This document shows positions 49,997 through 59,609 of a stretch of DNA of 64,000 bases, one piece after another. The position numbers were made by a program, and so were the translations under genes. Numbering within the stretch: position 1 is the first letter of the stretch; each line of letters begins with the position of its first letter. The DNA lies in NCBI GenBank assembly GCA_963576725.1, contig OY755247.1, positions 16,184,526-16,248,525 of the forward strand, in the 5' to 3' direction. The notes under the pieces were generated by a model. It saw nothing but the letters and a program-made list of their open reading frames with translations. It did no database searches and was not told the DNA's origin. This DNA is from Azorinus chamasolen (Eukaryota > Mollusca > Bivalvia > Cardiida > Solecurtidae).

Positions 49997-50164
49997 TTAA
50001 CCCTTTCCTCCATAGGCTATTTTTAGACCCAACCTCTTTGAATGAATCTACCCAAAAGGAGCATTTACTAGAGAAAGGGAATTTTTTAAAATTGTGTAGT
50101 TTTGAAACCATTGTGATAAATAGAGCATTTGCTCCTATAGGAGCAAATGCTCTGTTTATCACAA
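49997..50164 (-). mobile_element. family C MITE C17, truncated in its right arm
   Basis: TTAACCCTTTCCTCC, ATAGGCTATTTTTAGACCC, complete hairpin to GCTCTGTTTATCACAA, then abruptly a G end. Confidence 0.85.
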
Positions 50165-50186
50165 CGCACCGTATTTGGACCTCTGA
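50165..50186 (-). mobile_element. family G terminal stub
   Basis: CGCACCGTATTTGGACCTC then TG is only the G end, joined to the C17 stem. Confidence 0.55.
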
Positions 50187-50242
50187 TGTGTTACAGCAGA
50201 TAAGGGTTTAAGAAGACATATTAGTCCGGTATGATACGGGTG

Positions 50243-50453
50243 ATTCCTTACAACGCTGAATTTCCAAATGGACTATTCCAAATTTCAAACAGGTCAAGCT
50301 TATGTTGAATATTTAGGGATTTTTCTAAAGAAAAATGTAACATGACAAACAGTGGAGACCCTGATGAGAGGTCTCCTCAAGGAGACCTCTTATCTGGGTT
50401 TACACTGTTTGCAAAGGATATTATAGACTCATGTCCCGCACTGTAAGGATTAA
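50243..50453 (+). mobile_element. family M MITE M3
   Basis: CCTTACAACGCTGAATTTCC, AAATGGACTATTCC, ACAGGTCAAGC; stem GAGACCCTGATGAGAGG against AAACCCAGATAAGAGG, centre CTCCTCAAGGAG. Right CCCGCACTGTAAGGA-TTAA. Confidence 0.8.
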
Positions 50454-50815
50454 AACTCAGGGTCTGTTCTACTTGCTTTTGGTGTAGATGATGTAGATCT
50501 GGCTCCATGCCTATAAAGCTTGTTAGTTGAGTCTGGGTTCGTTCTCAAGCTTTTGATTGGTCAGATTTAAGCCAAAGGCTCAAATCTGATCAATCAAAAA
50601 CTTGAGAACGAACTCAGGCTCAAAGCTGACCAATCAAAAGCTTGAGAACGAACTCAGAGTCAACTAAAAAGTTTGATAAGCATTGACCTTGATTCTACAG
50701 TTTTTGTCAAAGCAAAACATGTTGAAGAGTTTACATAATAAAAACACAGTTAAATGAATATTCATGGTGTTATTATTTCTTCCATGAATATTGAACAAAA
50801 AATGTTTAAACATTG
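50454..50815 (+). mobile_element. family D right arm D25, interrupted by E3
   Basis: CAGGGTCTGTTCTACTTGC and GATGTAGATCTG, then E3, then ATTCTACAGTTTTTGTC, AATGAATATTCATGGTG and ATTTCTTCCATGAATATTG. Intact D copies read GATCTGATTCTACAG. Confidence 0.82.
50499..50691. mobile_element. family E MITE E3, nested in D25
   Basis: CTG-GCTCCATGCCTATAAAGC to TTTGATAAGCATTGACC-TTG. The right arm carries CAATCAAAA(A/G)CTTGAGAACG twice. Confidence 0.85.
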
Positions 50816-50972
50816 TTATATGAAGAACTTGTAAAGAAAGTGTATCTTTTGCATTCGAGGTACACTGAAAAGGAACTTATACAAAGTGTATGACTAGTTT
50901 CGAAATAATATATCAAAGTATAGTAAAAAAAACCTCTAAACCGGACGTTCGAATTTGTATCAATGCAGATCT

Positions 50973-51357
50973 TTGACCCTTTACATGTTCACTATGCATT
51001 GAAGAAAAAATAATCACGATTTTTCTTATCTGAATTTTATTGATGGTATATTTGGTATTGGTAGAAACGGTTGAGTTAGATCTGGTATAATTTCATAAAC
51101 AAACAAAGCAGACCCTAATCAGATGTTCCCTACAACATCCATCTGAGATCTGGTTCCATGCTTATAAAACCTTTTAGTTGAGTCTGAGTTCGTTCTCAAG
51201 TTTTTGATTGGTCGGATTTGAGCCTTTGGCTCAAATCTGACCAGTCAAAAGCTTGAGAACAAACTCACTCAACTAAAAGGCTTTATAAGCATGGACCCTG
51301 GTTCTACTCTACTATTTGCAAAGGCGTGAGAAGTGTTTATATGAAGGAAAGGGTTAA
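50973..51357 (-). mobile_element. family D MITE D26, nested in N9
   Basis: TTGACCCTTTACATGTTC at the left, GGAAAGGG-TTAA at the right. Stem GCAGACCCTAATCAGATG and, after E5, GTTCTACTCTACTATTTGC. E5 is inserted at GATCTG. Confidence 0.87.
51150..51300. mobile_element. family E MITE E5, nested in D26
   Basis: CTG (51150-51152), GTTCCATGCTTATAAAAC, loop GCCTTTGGCTC, AAGCATGGACC, CTG (51298-51300). D5 shows the empty GATCTGGTTCTACTC. No arm duplication here. Confidence 0.93.
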
Positions 51358-51728
51358 GATAGGTGGCAGCTTAATGCAGACTTTCATCCTGCATGAAGCA
51401 GTGACCGCCTGAAAAGACACCCTTCTTTCTTAAAATTCCGCTTTACATTTGACTAGCTGTCTAGATGCGGACACATCAAAACTCAAAACACGAAATATGA
51501 TATTGCGACGAGACAAAACCCTTGCAACGACCTTTAATTAGCAGGCGCTGCACGAATCAGAACATCTGCTTTTCTTCATACTTTCCTGCGCGTTGTATCT
51601 AATTTAAACCAAATGATTATCCCTCTAGTTTCCGTGGTTTTCTGTTACTACAAATAAACAAGTTGCATATAGGCACATAATATGTAAAGACACTGACAGA
51701 GACCAAAGCAAAATAGTATTGCAAATAC

Positions 51729-52160
51729 TACAGTAAAACCCCTCTAAACCGGAGTTCTAGTAGAGAAGAATTTAGATACATTTAGGCAAATGGCTGCTTA
51801 ATGCAGGGTGAAAGTCACGCAAAAAGATCCTAGGGGACATTCTGCTTGACTTTCATCCTGTATTAACACATTCCCTCCTAGAGACGCATTTTGGCGCCTC
51901 TGTACAAATCACATTTTGAAACCATTGTCATGAATAGAGCATATGCTCCTATAGGAGCAAATGCTCTATTTATCACAATGGTTTCAAACTACAAAGTTCT
52001 CAAATTTTCCCTTTCTATAGTTAATGCTCCTTTTTGGTATATTTATTCAAAGAAGCTGGGTCTAAAAATAGTCTCGGAGGGAATGAGTTAAGTTGCCTAC
52101 TATTTCCAAGACTGATATTTATACTAAATCTAACGCCCGGTTTAGAGAAGTTTTACTGAA
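51729..52160 (+). mobile_element. family N element N10, interrupted by C19
   Basis: TA-CAGTAAAACCCCTCTAAACC, GCTTAATGCAGGGTGAAAG, TTTCATCCTGTA, then C19 at TTAA, then GTTGCCTACTATTTCC, AAGACTGATATTTATACT and GAGAAGTTTTACTG. Confidence 0.9.
51863..52091 (+). mobile_element. family C MITE C19, nested in N10
   Basis: TTAA (51863-51866), CACATTCCCTCCTAGAG, GACGCATTTTGGCGCC, C hairpin, GAGGGAATGAG-TTAA (52088-52091). It occupies the right-arm TTAA of the core (gcaTTAAgc). Confidence 0.92.
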
Positions 52161-52369
52161 CTTTAAATATAGAATTGACCTTCTCAGTTCAACTTGCTTG
52201 AAGTTCGCGAAATAAAGTAATGTCAATGGTAATAAAAACAAAATGTATCATGGATAAAACCACATCAAATTTATTTTCTACATGCAATAAAGGTTGGTTG
52301 GCGATGGACAGAAAATAAACAAATCATTCTGGTGACAAAAAGCCGCTCATAGCCTTTAAGGTTGTACTT

Positions 52370-52576
52370 TGCAATAGCGTTGTTGGTAGTGGCTGCGTCT
52401 TGTGTGTGGCTTTTCCTGCTTCACTTTACTATTCAATTCATTTATCATCTTACAGGAATTGTTCTGCTTTCGACGCTTTTCTGTATACCTAAGTATCGTT
52501 CGTTGCAGTGACGTTTTGGTAGTGGTTGCGTCTTGACTGTGGCTTTTCATGCTCAACTTTGCTATTTTTCATTAAT
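52370..52576. repeat. spaced direct repeat, two ~75-bp copies
   Basis: GGTAGTGGCTGCGTCTTGTG at 52387 and GGTAGTGGTTGCGTCTTGAC at 52520, each followed by TGGCTTTTC and CTTTRCTATT. They are about 133 bp apart, and the second copy ends where L7 begins. Confidence 0.75.
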
Positions 52577-52805
52577 CATTTCCTCATATAAATGCTATTT
52601 CACGCATTTGCAAACAGAGTAGACCCTATAGGAACCGTCTGATCAGGGTCTGCTCTGATTGCCAAAGGAATTTAAAAAATCTGTTTCTTTACTTTCTAAT
52701 ATGGATACAATGTTCCACCTTCCATATTTCATTATAACTATTTTGTCTATGGGTATTCAGTAGTTATTGAAAGTTTTAATAAAAATAGAACAGGGAAAGT
52801 GCTAA
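52573..52805 (-). mobile_element. family L MITE L7
   Basis: TTAATCATTTCCTCATATAA to AACAGGGAAAGTG-CTAA. The left stem is shortened (GTAGACCCTATAGGAACCG). Confidence 0.85.
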
Positions 52806-53133
52806 TGTGTTTTACAGCAGCATTATTACATATTTATCTGCTTTCCATAGTGCACTCGTCCATATATGTATTTTTGTGAGTTTTAATCTTAATATTAAGG
52901 GGAGGTACACCCAGATCAAAGTCCTCTGGTTTAGACCCACTTGCTTTCCTGTCGCCTTGAAGAAACTAATACGAAAGTTTGACCTGTGGCGAAACGGAAA
53001 TAAAAGTATATACTGGGAAACATCTCGACTCAAAAATACTTGCAGTGTTTTTGGAAAGAGAACTTATTTGTAACAATATTAAGTATATTTGGTTTCAGTT
53101 CTCGAACCCGAACATCTTCATTCTTACACTCCA
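52806..53133. other. unassigned sequence
   Basis: Overlapping open frames on both strands (up to 88 codons) with no recognised domain. No repeat identified. Confidence 0.45.
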
Positions 53134-53361
53134 CTTGAATCCTTTGCTTCATATTAAAACATTTTCACGCCTTTGCGAGCATAGTAGATGGCTGCTGGAT
53201 GACTGTCTGATCAGGGTCTGCTCTGTTTGCTAATAAAACATATAGATCTGATTTAAAATATCTGCCAATGCCAAACAATCATGTGTTCATATACCATTAT
53301 TAAATTTCAGCTTATGAATAATTATTATATTTTAGATGAATATTCAACATTTAAAGGTTTA
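53134..53361 (+). mobile_element. family D MITE D27, diverged
   Basis: GAATCCTTTGCTTCATATTA, GCCTTTGCGAGCATAGTAG, then GTCTGATCAGGGTCTGC and TGTTTGCTAATAAAAC, right arm ending AAAGG-TTTAA. The left stem is mostly lost. Confidence 0.75.
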
Positions 53362-53692
53362 AAGCACGCGACTACAATAGAATGCTATTCTCCGGCACCA
53401 TCTGCCACGACAACAGTGTCCAGCATGTAGGCAAGTCATAGAGATACCGACAAATACCGGTGTCGAAGAATACTGCGAAAACTGTTTTGAATATTATGGC
53501 TAAATATAGAATCGAGTTCGCTTCACGATATAAAAACCATGTACACGGTAATAAAACAAAATATATTTCGTTGAAATTAATATATCTAAGACATGTTTTA
53601 TGTTTATTAAATACTCAAATTAGCTACACGCACAATAAAAAATTATATGTATATATATTTTTTTTTATTTCGGAAACCTTTAAAGACCACTA
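53362..53692. other. unassigned sequence
   Basis: A 77-codon plus frame without recognisable features. AT-rich. Confidence 0.45.
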
Positions 53693-53954
53693 GGCACATT
53701 CCTTCGAGATAAAAGAGGTTCGAGTCATTTGATTTTAACAGATTAGTGGAAGTCTAAGATAATGCTGAAAAATCCTGTATGAGCTTTCAGCATAACTTTC
53801 GACATATATTAAGCTGAAGCATGTGTTTCTAGATATGCACAGTGATAGATTTTAGAACAATTCTGTATAGTAAATTTCGGAAGGACCGAACTTTAACCTC
53901 GAGTTATCCCGACGTCCGAGTTATCCGAGTTCGTGATATCGAAGTTCAACTGCA
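53693..53954 (-). mobile_element. family F MITE F4
   Basis: TTCGAGATAAAAGAGGTTCG, decayed core (GTCTAAGATAATGCTG, TGAGCTTTCAGCATAAC), GTTATCCGAGTTCGTG and ATCGAAGTTCAACTG. The left CAGTTGAAC end is missing. Confidence 0.8.
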
Positions 53955-54210
53955 AAGACGTAGTTCGTTGAAGACCGTCTACTGTTGATCCTAATGAAAA
54001 CGTGCACATACAGTTTAGTATATAATAGAATTGCGTAGAAGGGCGTAACGTGATTGGTTCACGAGTATACCATTATTCGAATAGCAATTATTTCGGACAG
54101 AAGTGGTTTGGAGATTAACTAAATTGGACATCCTTATTATTGTAACGTAATATTTTGCTTTAAACTATGAAAAAAACATTACTGCATTCTTTATACAGGT
54201 GAATCGTATC

Positions 54211-54268
54211 TAGATTATATCATAAGCAAACAGAGTAGACCCATATAGTAGCAATCTGATTTAGGTAA
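54211..54268 (-). mobile_element. D-type hairpin relic
   Basis: ATATCATAAGCAAACAGAG, TAGACCCATATAGTAGC and AATCTGATTTAGG: the stem with its centre gone, ending next to F5. Confidence 0.55.
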
Positions 54269-54276
54269 ACTAGAGA

Positions 54277-54599
54277 TACAGTTTAACTTCGATATCTCGA
54301 ACTCGGATAACTCGAACTTCGGGATAACTCGAACAAAACGCTCAGTCCTTTCAAAACTTACAATACATAATTGTTCTAAAATGTATCGCTGCAGATATCT
54401 AGAAACACACGTGACAGCTTAATACAGGTCTAAAATAATGCTGAAGGCTCCAGCAGGAGCTTTCATCATTACTTTAGACCTGTATTAAGCTGTGGCATTG
54501 AGAAATTGTTCAGAATAGATATCGGATTACTCGAACCTCTGTTATTTCGAACTAATTTGCATGGTCCCTTGAAGTCCGAGTTATCGAAGTTCAACTCTA
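54277..54599 (+). mobile_element. family F MITE F5, reference copy
   Basis: TA-CAGTTTAACTTCGATATC to GTTATCGAAGTTCAACTC-TA. The common core GACAGCTTAATACAGG is faced by CCTGTATTAAGCTG, a matched change in both arms (consensus TGCAGG/CCTGCA). Centre CTCCAGCAGGAG. Confidence 0.92.
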
Positions 54600-55066
54600 T
54601 ATCAATTACAGAATAGCTTCTCTTGGTCATAATAATGAAATAGTAATGACAGCAACATCAATAAAGGTGATACAATATAATAACATAATAATAATATAAC
54701 AATAATAAATTTATTAATAATAATGACAATAGAAATAAAGGAAACTCGCAGTTGATCATATAGGCAGTTATTTTGTGCCTTGAATTTTCGTCTGAGACAA
54801 AAGTTAAGGAATCTAATAATTATATATTCCGATAATTATTAAGTCTTAAATTTTATAATGCAATATTAGGTTGTAATAGTAATGTTATAAGCATATATAT
54901 GCGTTTTGTAAATATAATTGATGAGTAATTTTAAATGAGACTTTACCGTTGGTTTCCTATGTACATGTATGAAACTATTTTCGTTGTACTAGTGATGTAC
55001 ACATGCTTTGACTCACGGGCATCAGTAGCAAAAATGGATTTGTCCCGAAGGACGGTTTCAACTGGT
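54600..55066. other. AT-rich unassigned sequence with AAT microsatellite
   Basis: AATAATAATATAACAATAAT near 54680-54725 is an imperfect AAT/ATA microsatellite. Nothing else recognised. Confidence 0.6.
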
Positions 55067-55094
55067 ATATTTCAACCATTTCCCTGTTGAATAT
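55067..55094 (-). mobile_element. TTAA-family left-end fragment
   Basis: TTTCAACCATTTCCCTGTTG then AATATTCA resembles a D/L left end cut by A10. Confidence 0.4.
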
Positions 55095-55095
55095 T

Positions 55096-55301
55096 CAGTA
55101 AAACCTCTTTACAACGACCACTAAATTACATTAAGTATTTTGTGTTAAAAGCAGGTGGCTGCTTAAAGCAAGGTGAAAGTGAAACAAAACGCTCCTATAG
55201 GAGCGTTCTGTTTTACTTTAACATTGCTTTAAGCAGCCACCTGCCCTAAATACCAACTAATTAACGCAAATTAAAGATCGTTATAGAGAAGTTTTACTGG
55301 T
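55096..55301 (-). mobile_element. family A MITE A10
   Basis: CAGTAAAACCTCTTTACAAC to GAGAAGTTTTACTG. GTGAAACAAAACGCTCC with centre CTATAG. The flanking dinucleotides are TT and GT, so the TA duplication is not visible. Confidence 0.88.
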
Positions 55302-55317
55302 CTTGTAAAAATACATA

Positions 55318-55583
55318 TATAGTTGATCTTCGATATATCAACTGGGATAACTTCGAGATTACTGGAGTGAAAGTTCGGTCCTTCCAAATTGTTCTAATGT
55401 ATCATTACTCATATCTAGAAACACATGTGACAGTTTAATGCAGTTCTAAAGTTATGCTGAAAGCTCCTCCAGGAGCATTAAGCTGTTAAATTGAGACATA
55501 TAAGAAATCGGATGACTCGAGATCTGTTATATCGAAGTATTTTTATTGACCATTGAAGTTCGAGATATAGAAGTTCAACTGTA
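55318..55583 (+). mobile_element. family F MITE F6, core half deleted
   Basis: TAGTTGATCTTCGATATATC to GAGATATAGAAGTTCAACTG-TA. The core runs to GCTCCTCCAGGAGC and then jumps to ATTAAGCTG, losing most of the right arm. Confidence 0.83.
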
Positions 55584-55726
55584 TATTAAAAAAAACGTCA
55601 TTACAACGCCCACAGTAAGACCATTATTTTGTCGAAAATGTATCGTTATTTTTTTTTCTGTGGAACGCAAATCAGATTGTCAAGACAACTTGATTTATGT
55701 CATTAAATGTGTTACCCTTTTCACAC

Positions 55727-55972
55727 TTAACCCTTTCACCGCCAATGTCGCATAAATGCACCACGACAAAAAGTGCAGTCCCAGATCAGACACCGCCTTT
55801 TCAAGGCGACCGCTGATCAGGGACTTCACTTTTTGTTTCAATCTCTATTTCTATATATGTGTTTTATTCCTTTGAAACATGCATTTATTTATCTCATTTA
55901 CCCTTTTCACCAAATGATTTAACATAAGTAGTTCGCAGACGACAAATAGAAATTTAGCGCCGAAAGGGTTAT
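55727..55972 (+). mobile_element. family J MITE J2
   Basis: TTAACCCTTTCACCGCC to GCGCCGAAAGGG-TTAT. Stem GCAGTCCCAGATCAGAC against GAAGTCCCTGATCAG, centre CGCCTTTTCAAGGCG. Confidence 0.92.
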
Positions 55973-56526
55973 GGTGTATGCTCACGCTCCTTGTAAAACG
56001 TTTGGATCCAAGTAAGACAGTAACCTCGGGACTCACCGGGAGAGATTGAACGTGCATTTTATAGCCTTCTTTTGAGATATTAGAGCAAGACGTATTTGCA
56101 GAAAGCATACAATGAATATGCAGTTGGTAAATTGATAATCATTGAATAAAAGTGTCGGTAATTACTAGCTGACACGTACATATATACCAAAACCGTAAGT
56201 GAAACTTTTGAACGATCTGTTTGCCACACGCAGACATTCTATTGCAAAACAATTCATAATTACGCCAATTATATTAAACGTATATATACAATAAAATGTG
56301 ATATATACGAACTTAATGATACCCCATATCGTTTCAAGTTTATCCTCATCATTAAAGGGGGGTGACTCGTTTGACTAATTGCACATTTTGCAATGAACGC
56401 ACATGATTAAACTTAATATTTAATTCTAGTCAGAGAGGAATGTTTGTTTTTGTTAAAAGAACAAAAACATCTCACATTACCATTACCTTTTGCCCGCTGA
56501 GCTAAATATTTTTGCACAACTTTTCA
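55973..56526. other. unassigned, with an H relic
   Basis: AACGTTTGGATCCAAGTAAG (55998) and GGGACTCACC are a decayed H half. No gene is recognised in the 85-codon minus frame. Confidence 0.45.
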
Positions 56527-56528
56527 TC

Positions 56529-56721
56529 CAGTGGTCTAGATAAGATGCGTAAATAAAATGTATTTCAAGAATAACCTATTTATTTCTCCACCAAACCCTA
56601 TGCTGTGATCACTCTTTAAAATCGTCTCATCGAGGCGATTTTAAAGAGTGATCACAACATAGGGAATGCAGGAGAAAGGACGCTTGAAGTATTTATGCAG
56701 GCACCTTTATCTGTAGCTCTG
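56529..56721 (+). mobile_element. family G element G10
   Basis: CAGTGGTCTAGATAAGATGC to CTTTATCTGTAGCTCTG. Stem GTGATCACTCTTTAAAATCG and CGATTTTAAAGAGTGATCAC: both positions that differ from other G copies are changed in both arms. Confidence 0.92.
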
Positions 56722-56749
56722 TTCGTCCACTTCATTTCAACATTCAAAC

Positions 56750-56940
56750 TACAGTAAAACCCCGCTAATGCGACCACCTAAAAGAGGTATAATTCTGGGT
56801 GCTAAATACAGGTGGAAGCTTAATGCAGGACAAAAATAATGCAGAAAGCTCATAGGGGAGGTTTCTGCATTACTTTTGCCCTGCATTAAGCAACCACCTG
56901 CTTATAAAGACACACATGATTTCGCATTAGCGGGGTATAA
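56750..56940 (-). mobile_element. family B MITE B7
   Basis: TA-CAGTAAAACCCCGCTAATGC; right end decayed to TTAGCGGGGTATAACG. Centre GCTCATAGGGGAGG. Confidence 0.85.
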
Positions 56941-56971
56941 CGAGTTTGTCTACCAGAATGTCAACAATGGT

Positions 56972-57045
56972 ATCAAGCAGTTTGGATCCTGGCGAGACTC
57001 GGCAAATTGCTCGGCGTCTCATCTTGATCCAAACTGTTTGCAAAG
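56972..57045. mobile_element. family H hairpin H8
   Basis: AGCAGTTTGGATCCTGGCG faces CATCTTGATCCAAACTG, with GCTCGGCGTCTC. Terminal arms are absent. Confidence 0.65.
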
Positions 57046-57342
57046 ATAACCCGTCGACAGCAGGCTAAATGTTTAGCACGACAAGGCAGGACAGACTGCG
57101 AGGATGCTAATTAAATGGGTGTATCGTTTCATTTCATTATGACTTATCGTGATCAGAACTACTTATTTTAGTGAAACGTCTTAGACTTAAAAGTGAAAAA
57201 AACCCAGTCCTAACGGGAGCGCCGAATACAAAAGGTCATTGCCCCACATGAGCCATATCTATCATATTAATCCTACAACTTAAAAAGAGGACCAGACTGT
57301 TCTTGGTAAAATCCACGTAAAAATAGCTTCGCTGTTTGTTCT

Positions 57343-57512
57343 TAACCCTTTGCTCCACGAATATTTATGAAAGAAATGATGACAACGTGAATATTAATTC
57401 GATTATTTTTTAAAATGGCATTTTGGAAATTGTAGAATAACATCTACATGTATGTTACATGTATTTCATTAGCAAACAGAGCAGATCTTTATCGGAGCCG
57501 TCTGGTATATAT
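57343..57512 (-). mobile_element. family D left half D28
   Basis: TTAACCCTTTGCTCCACG, ATATTTATGAAAGAAATG, GCAAACAGAGCAGATC, a damaged centre (TTTATCGGAGCCGTCTGG), then unrelated sequence. Confidence 0.72.
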
Positions 57513-57641
57513 ACTTTGGGGGCTCTGTGAGCTTTCGCCCCTACACGTACACTCCTGTAATTAGACTAGGAATTATTAATGTCAATGGTGATGCAAGCAT
57601 GCCTGCATAATTATAGGATTTACGTATACTAGTTGGGCAAG

Positions 57642-57904
57642 TACCGTAATCTCCCTAATAAAATGCCCCCTTACTTTTGCCCGGGATAGGCAAGATGTAT
57701 AAACCCCTATACAATAGTCATTAAATAAAAAATAGGGTTTCAAATTAAGGCGATAGCTTTATGCCGAATGAAAGCTGTGAAGAAAGCTCCCCTAGGAGCT
57801 TTCTGCATTGTTTTATTCTGTATTAAACAACCACATGAGTGCAAAATGCAAGAGGCTCCTTTAAAACATAAGGTTCCGGGGTGTTTATCAGAGATACTAC
57901 TGTA
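57642..57904. mobile_element. family T element T1: new ends on the common core
   Basis: TA-CCGTAATCTCCCTAATAAAA and GCCCCCTTAC at the left; GTTTATCAGAGATACTACTG-TA at the right. The core GCTTTATGCCGAATGAAAG, AGAAAGCTCCCCTAGGAGC and CTGTATTAAACAACC is that of A/B/N. Single copy. Confidence 0.7.
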
Positions 57905-57921
57905 TCGGAATAATTTCAAAA

Positions 57922-58351
57922 TACAGTAGAACATGTCTTAAACGGCCACTTATTTATATAACTTAATATTCTTAATAAGGAATTAGCTGCTTAATGCAGG
58001 GCAAAAGTAATGCAGAAAGCTCCTATATGAGCTTTCTGCATTGCTTTTTACATGCATTAAGCTACCACCTGTCTTACAGACCCATTATTAGACCTCTTTT
58101 TGATGACCTTAACCCATTCCCTCATATTGACGACTTTTGACGACTCTGTAAAAGTCACTTCGTGAAACGATTTGGATAAATAGAGCATTTGCTCCTATAG
58201 GAGCAAATGCTCTATTTATCACAATGGTTTCAAACTACAAAATTCTGAAAAGTTTCCTTTTCTCTAGTTAATGCTCCTTTTCGGTAGATTTATGCAAAGA
58301 GGTAGGATCTAAAAATAGCCTTTGAGGGAATGGGTTAAGACAGGTTCTAAT
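57922..58351 (+). mobile_element. family O element O5, interrupted by C18
   Basis: TA-CAGTAGAACATGTCTTAAAC, GCTGCTTAATGCAGGGC, hairpin centre CTCCTATATGAG, TTTTTGATGACC, then C18 at TTAA, then GACAGGTTCTAATA. The C insertion is at the same O position as in O4. Confidence 0.9.
58109..58338 (+). mobile_element. family C MITE C18, nested in O5
   Basis: TTAA (58109-58112), CCCATTCCCTCATATTG to GGGAATGGG, TTAA (58335-58338). Near-perfect hairpin. Confidence 0.94.
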
Positions 58352-58998
58352 ATACATACTTTCAGCAGAATGAGAGTATGACGTTATTGAAACAAAGTGA
58401 AAAAATATGGTGTAATGTAATTGTCATAATTTTTTTGTAAACGAAAATAGTGGAACAGACACTTGCTTAATGAGATATTTACTCTTAGCATGATGGTGTT
58501 TGTGGCTATAGTGATGTAGGTAAAGTAAGTGAAACTGAGTGTAAGAAATTGCAGCTTTACCATCAGTTGGGTGTCAATTTCTCTGCCCAAGGTAGAAAAA
58601 TGTGTGTTTTGTGCATTCAACGAATTGTTTCAATTACCTACTGTTACGCAGTTTAGCCCTGTAAGCAAGTAATTGATTGTTAGATGTTATAATGTAATTC
58701 ATGCGAGAATAGGAAGCCGTTGGTACCAATTTATCATTTTCTTCCTTTTACCTGTCAGACAAAAATAACTTGGACGCTTATAGACTAATATAGATTTGAT
58801 TCTGACACTTCTGTCATAGGCAAATATTTTATTGTTAATGTGTTATTATAACAATTCAGTCAATGGGAGTCCGTGCAGTCAAGCATTCAAACATTCTTAA
58901 ATCAATAAGGTTTAACTAATACTTATCTCAGCTGTTATTGAAAATTGTTTCGATATTGCACATTTTATTAACATAACTGTAATGAAAAAGCACGCATC
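58352..58998. other. unassigned sequence
   Basis: A 78-codon minus frame (58384-58620) without domain features. No repeat recognised, apart from possible D right-arm traces near 58785-58855 (TAGATTTGATTCTGAC). Confidence 0.45.
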
Positions 58999-59216
58999 TA
59001 AACCCATTCCCTCATAGGCTAATTTTAGATCCAACCTCTTTGGATAAATCTACCGAAATGGAGCATTTACTAGCAAAAAGGGACATTATAGAATTGTGTA
59101 GTTTCGAAACCATTGTGATAAATATAGCATTTGCTCCTATAGGAGCAAATGCTATGCTCTATTTATTACAATGGTTTCAAACTACAAAGTTCCAAACTAT
59201 TTCCTTTTGTGTGCAT
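58999..59216 (-). mobile_element. family C MITE C20, right end missing
   Basis: TAAACCCATTCCCTCATAGG, GGATAAATCTACCGAAATGG and GTGATAAATATAGC. The loop side holds an extra ATGCT (AATGCTATGCTCTATT). It ends at TTCCTTTTGTGTGC, fused to D29. Confidence 0.82.
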
Positions 59217-59454
59217 ATAACTCAACTCCATTTAGACGCCTTTTAACGCATTTGCAAAAGGAGTAAACCAGATCAGACGGCCCCAGTAGGAGTAGTCTGG
59301 TCAGGATCTGCTCTGTTTGCTTATAGATCTGGTTCTACAATGGCTGTCTTGATCAGAATTTATGTGTTCATAGTAGTTATGGAAATTCAGCTAATTGATA
59401 TTCATACATACTTGCATTATTACTTACATGAATATTCATGGAGTAAAGTGTTAA
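59217..59454 (+). mobile_element. family D MITE D29
   Basis: CAACTCCATTTAGACGCC, TTTGCAAAAGGAGTAAACC, GATCAGACGGCCCCAG, right stem CTGGTCAGGATCTGCTC, GAATATTCATGGAGTAAAG-TG-TTAA. Confidence 0.85.
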
Positions 59455-59609
59455 AGAGTCAGCAAGGTTGTTTGTTCGATCAATTTAAACTTTAAACCAC
59501 TGCATCAAAACATTTTCAAAGATATATCTCAGAAAATAAACCTTAACCTATGTAAAAAACTATGAACTACTTTGATAATATGTAACAGCGCAGAATTTCG
59601 GACCAGGCT

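Larger units (their letters stand above)
50924..51445 (-). mobile_element. family N element N9, outer member of a triple nest
   Basis: AGTAAAAAAAACCTCTAAACC and GGACGTTCGAATTTG, then D26 at its TTAA, then GATAGGTGGCAGCTTAATGC, a collapsed centre and ACACCCTTCTTTCTTAAAAT. N4 supplies the uninterrupted CTTAAAGACAGGTGGC. Confidence 0.82.

Noticed and set aside
52807..53693. Cluster of short frames suggesting a gene
   Set aside because: Frames are under 90 codons, occur on both strands, have no recognisable motif and lie between MITEs.
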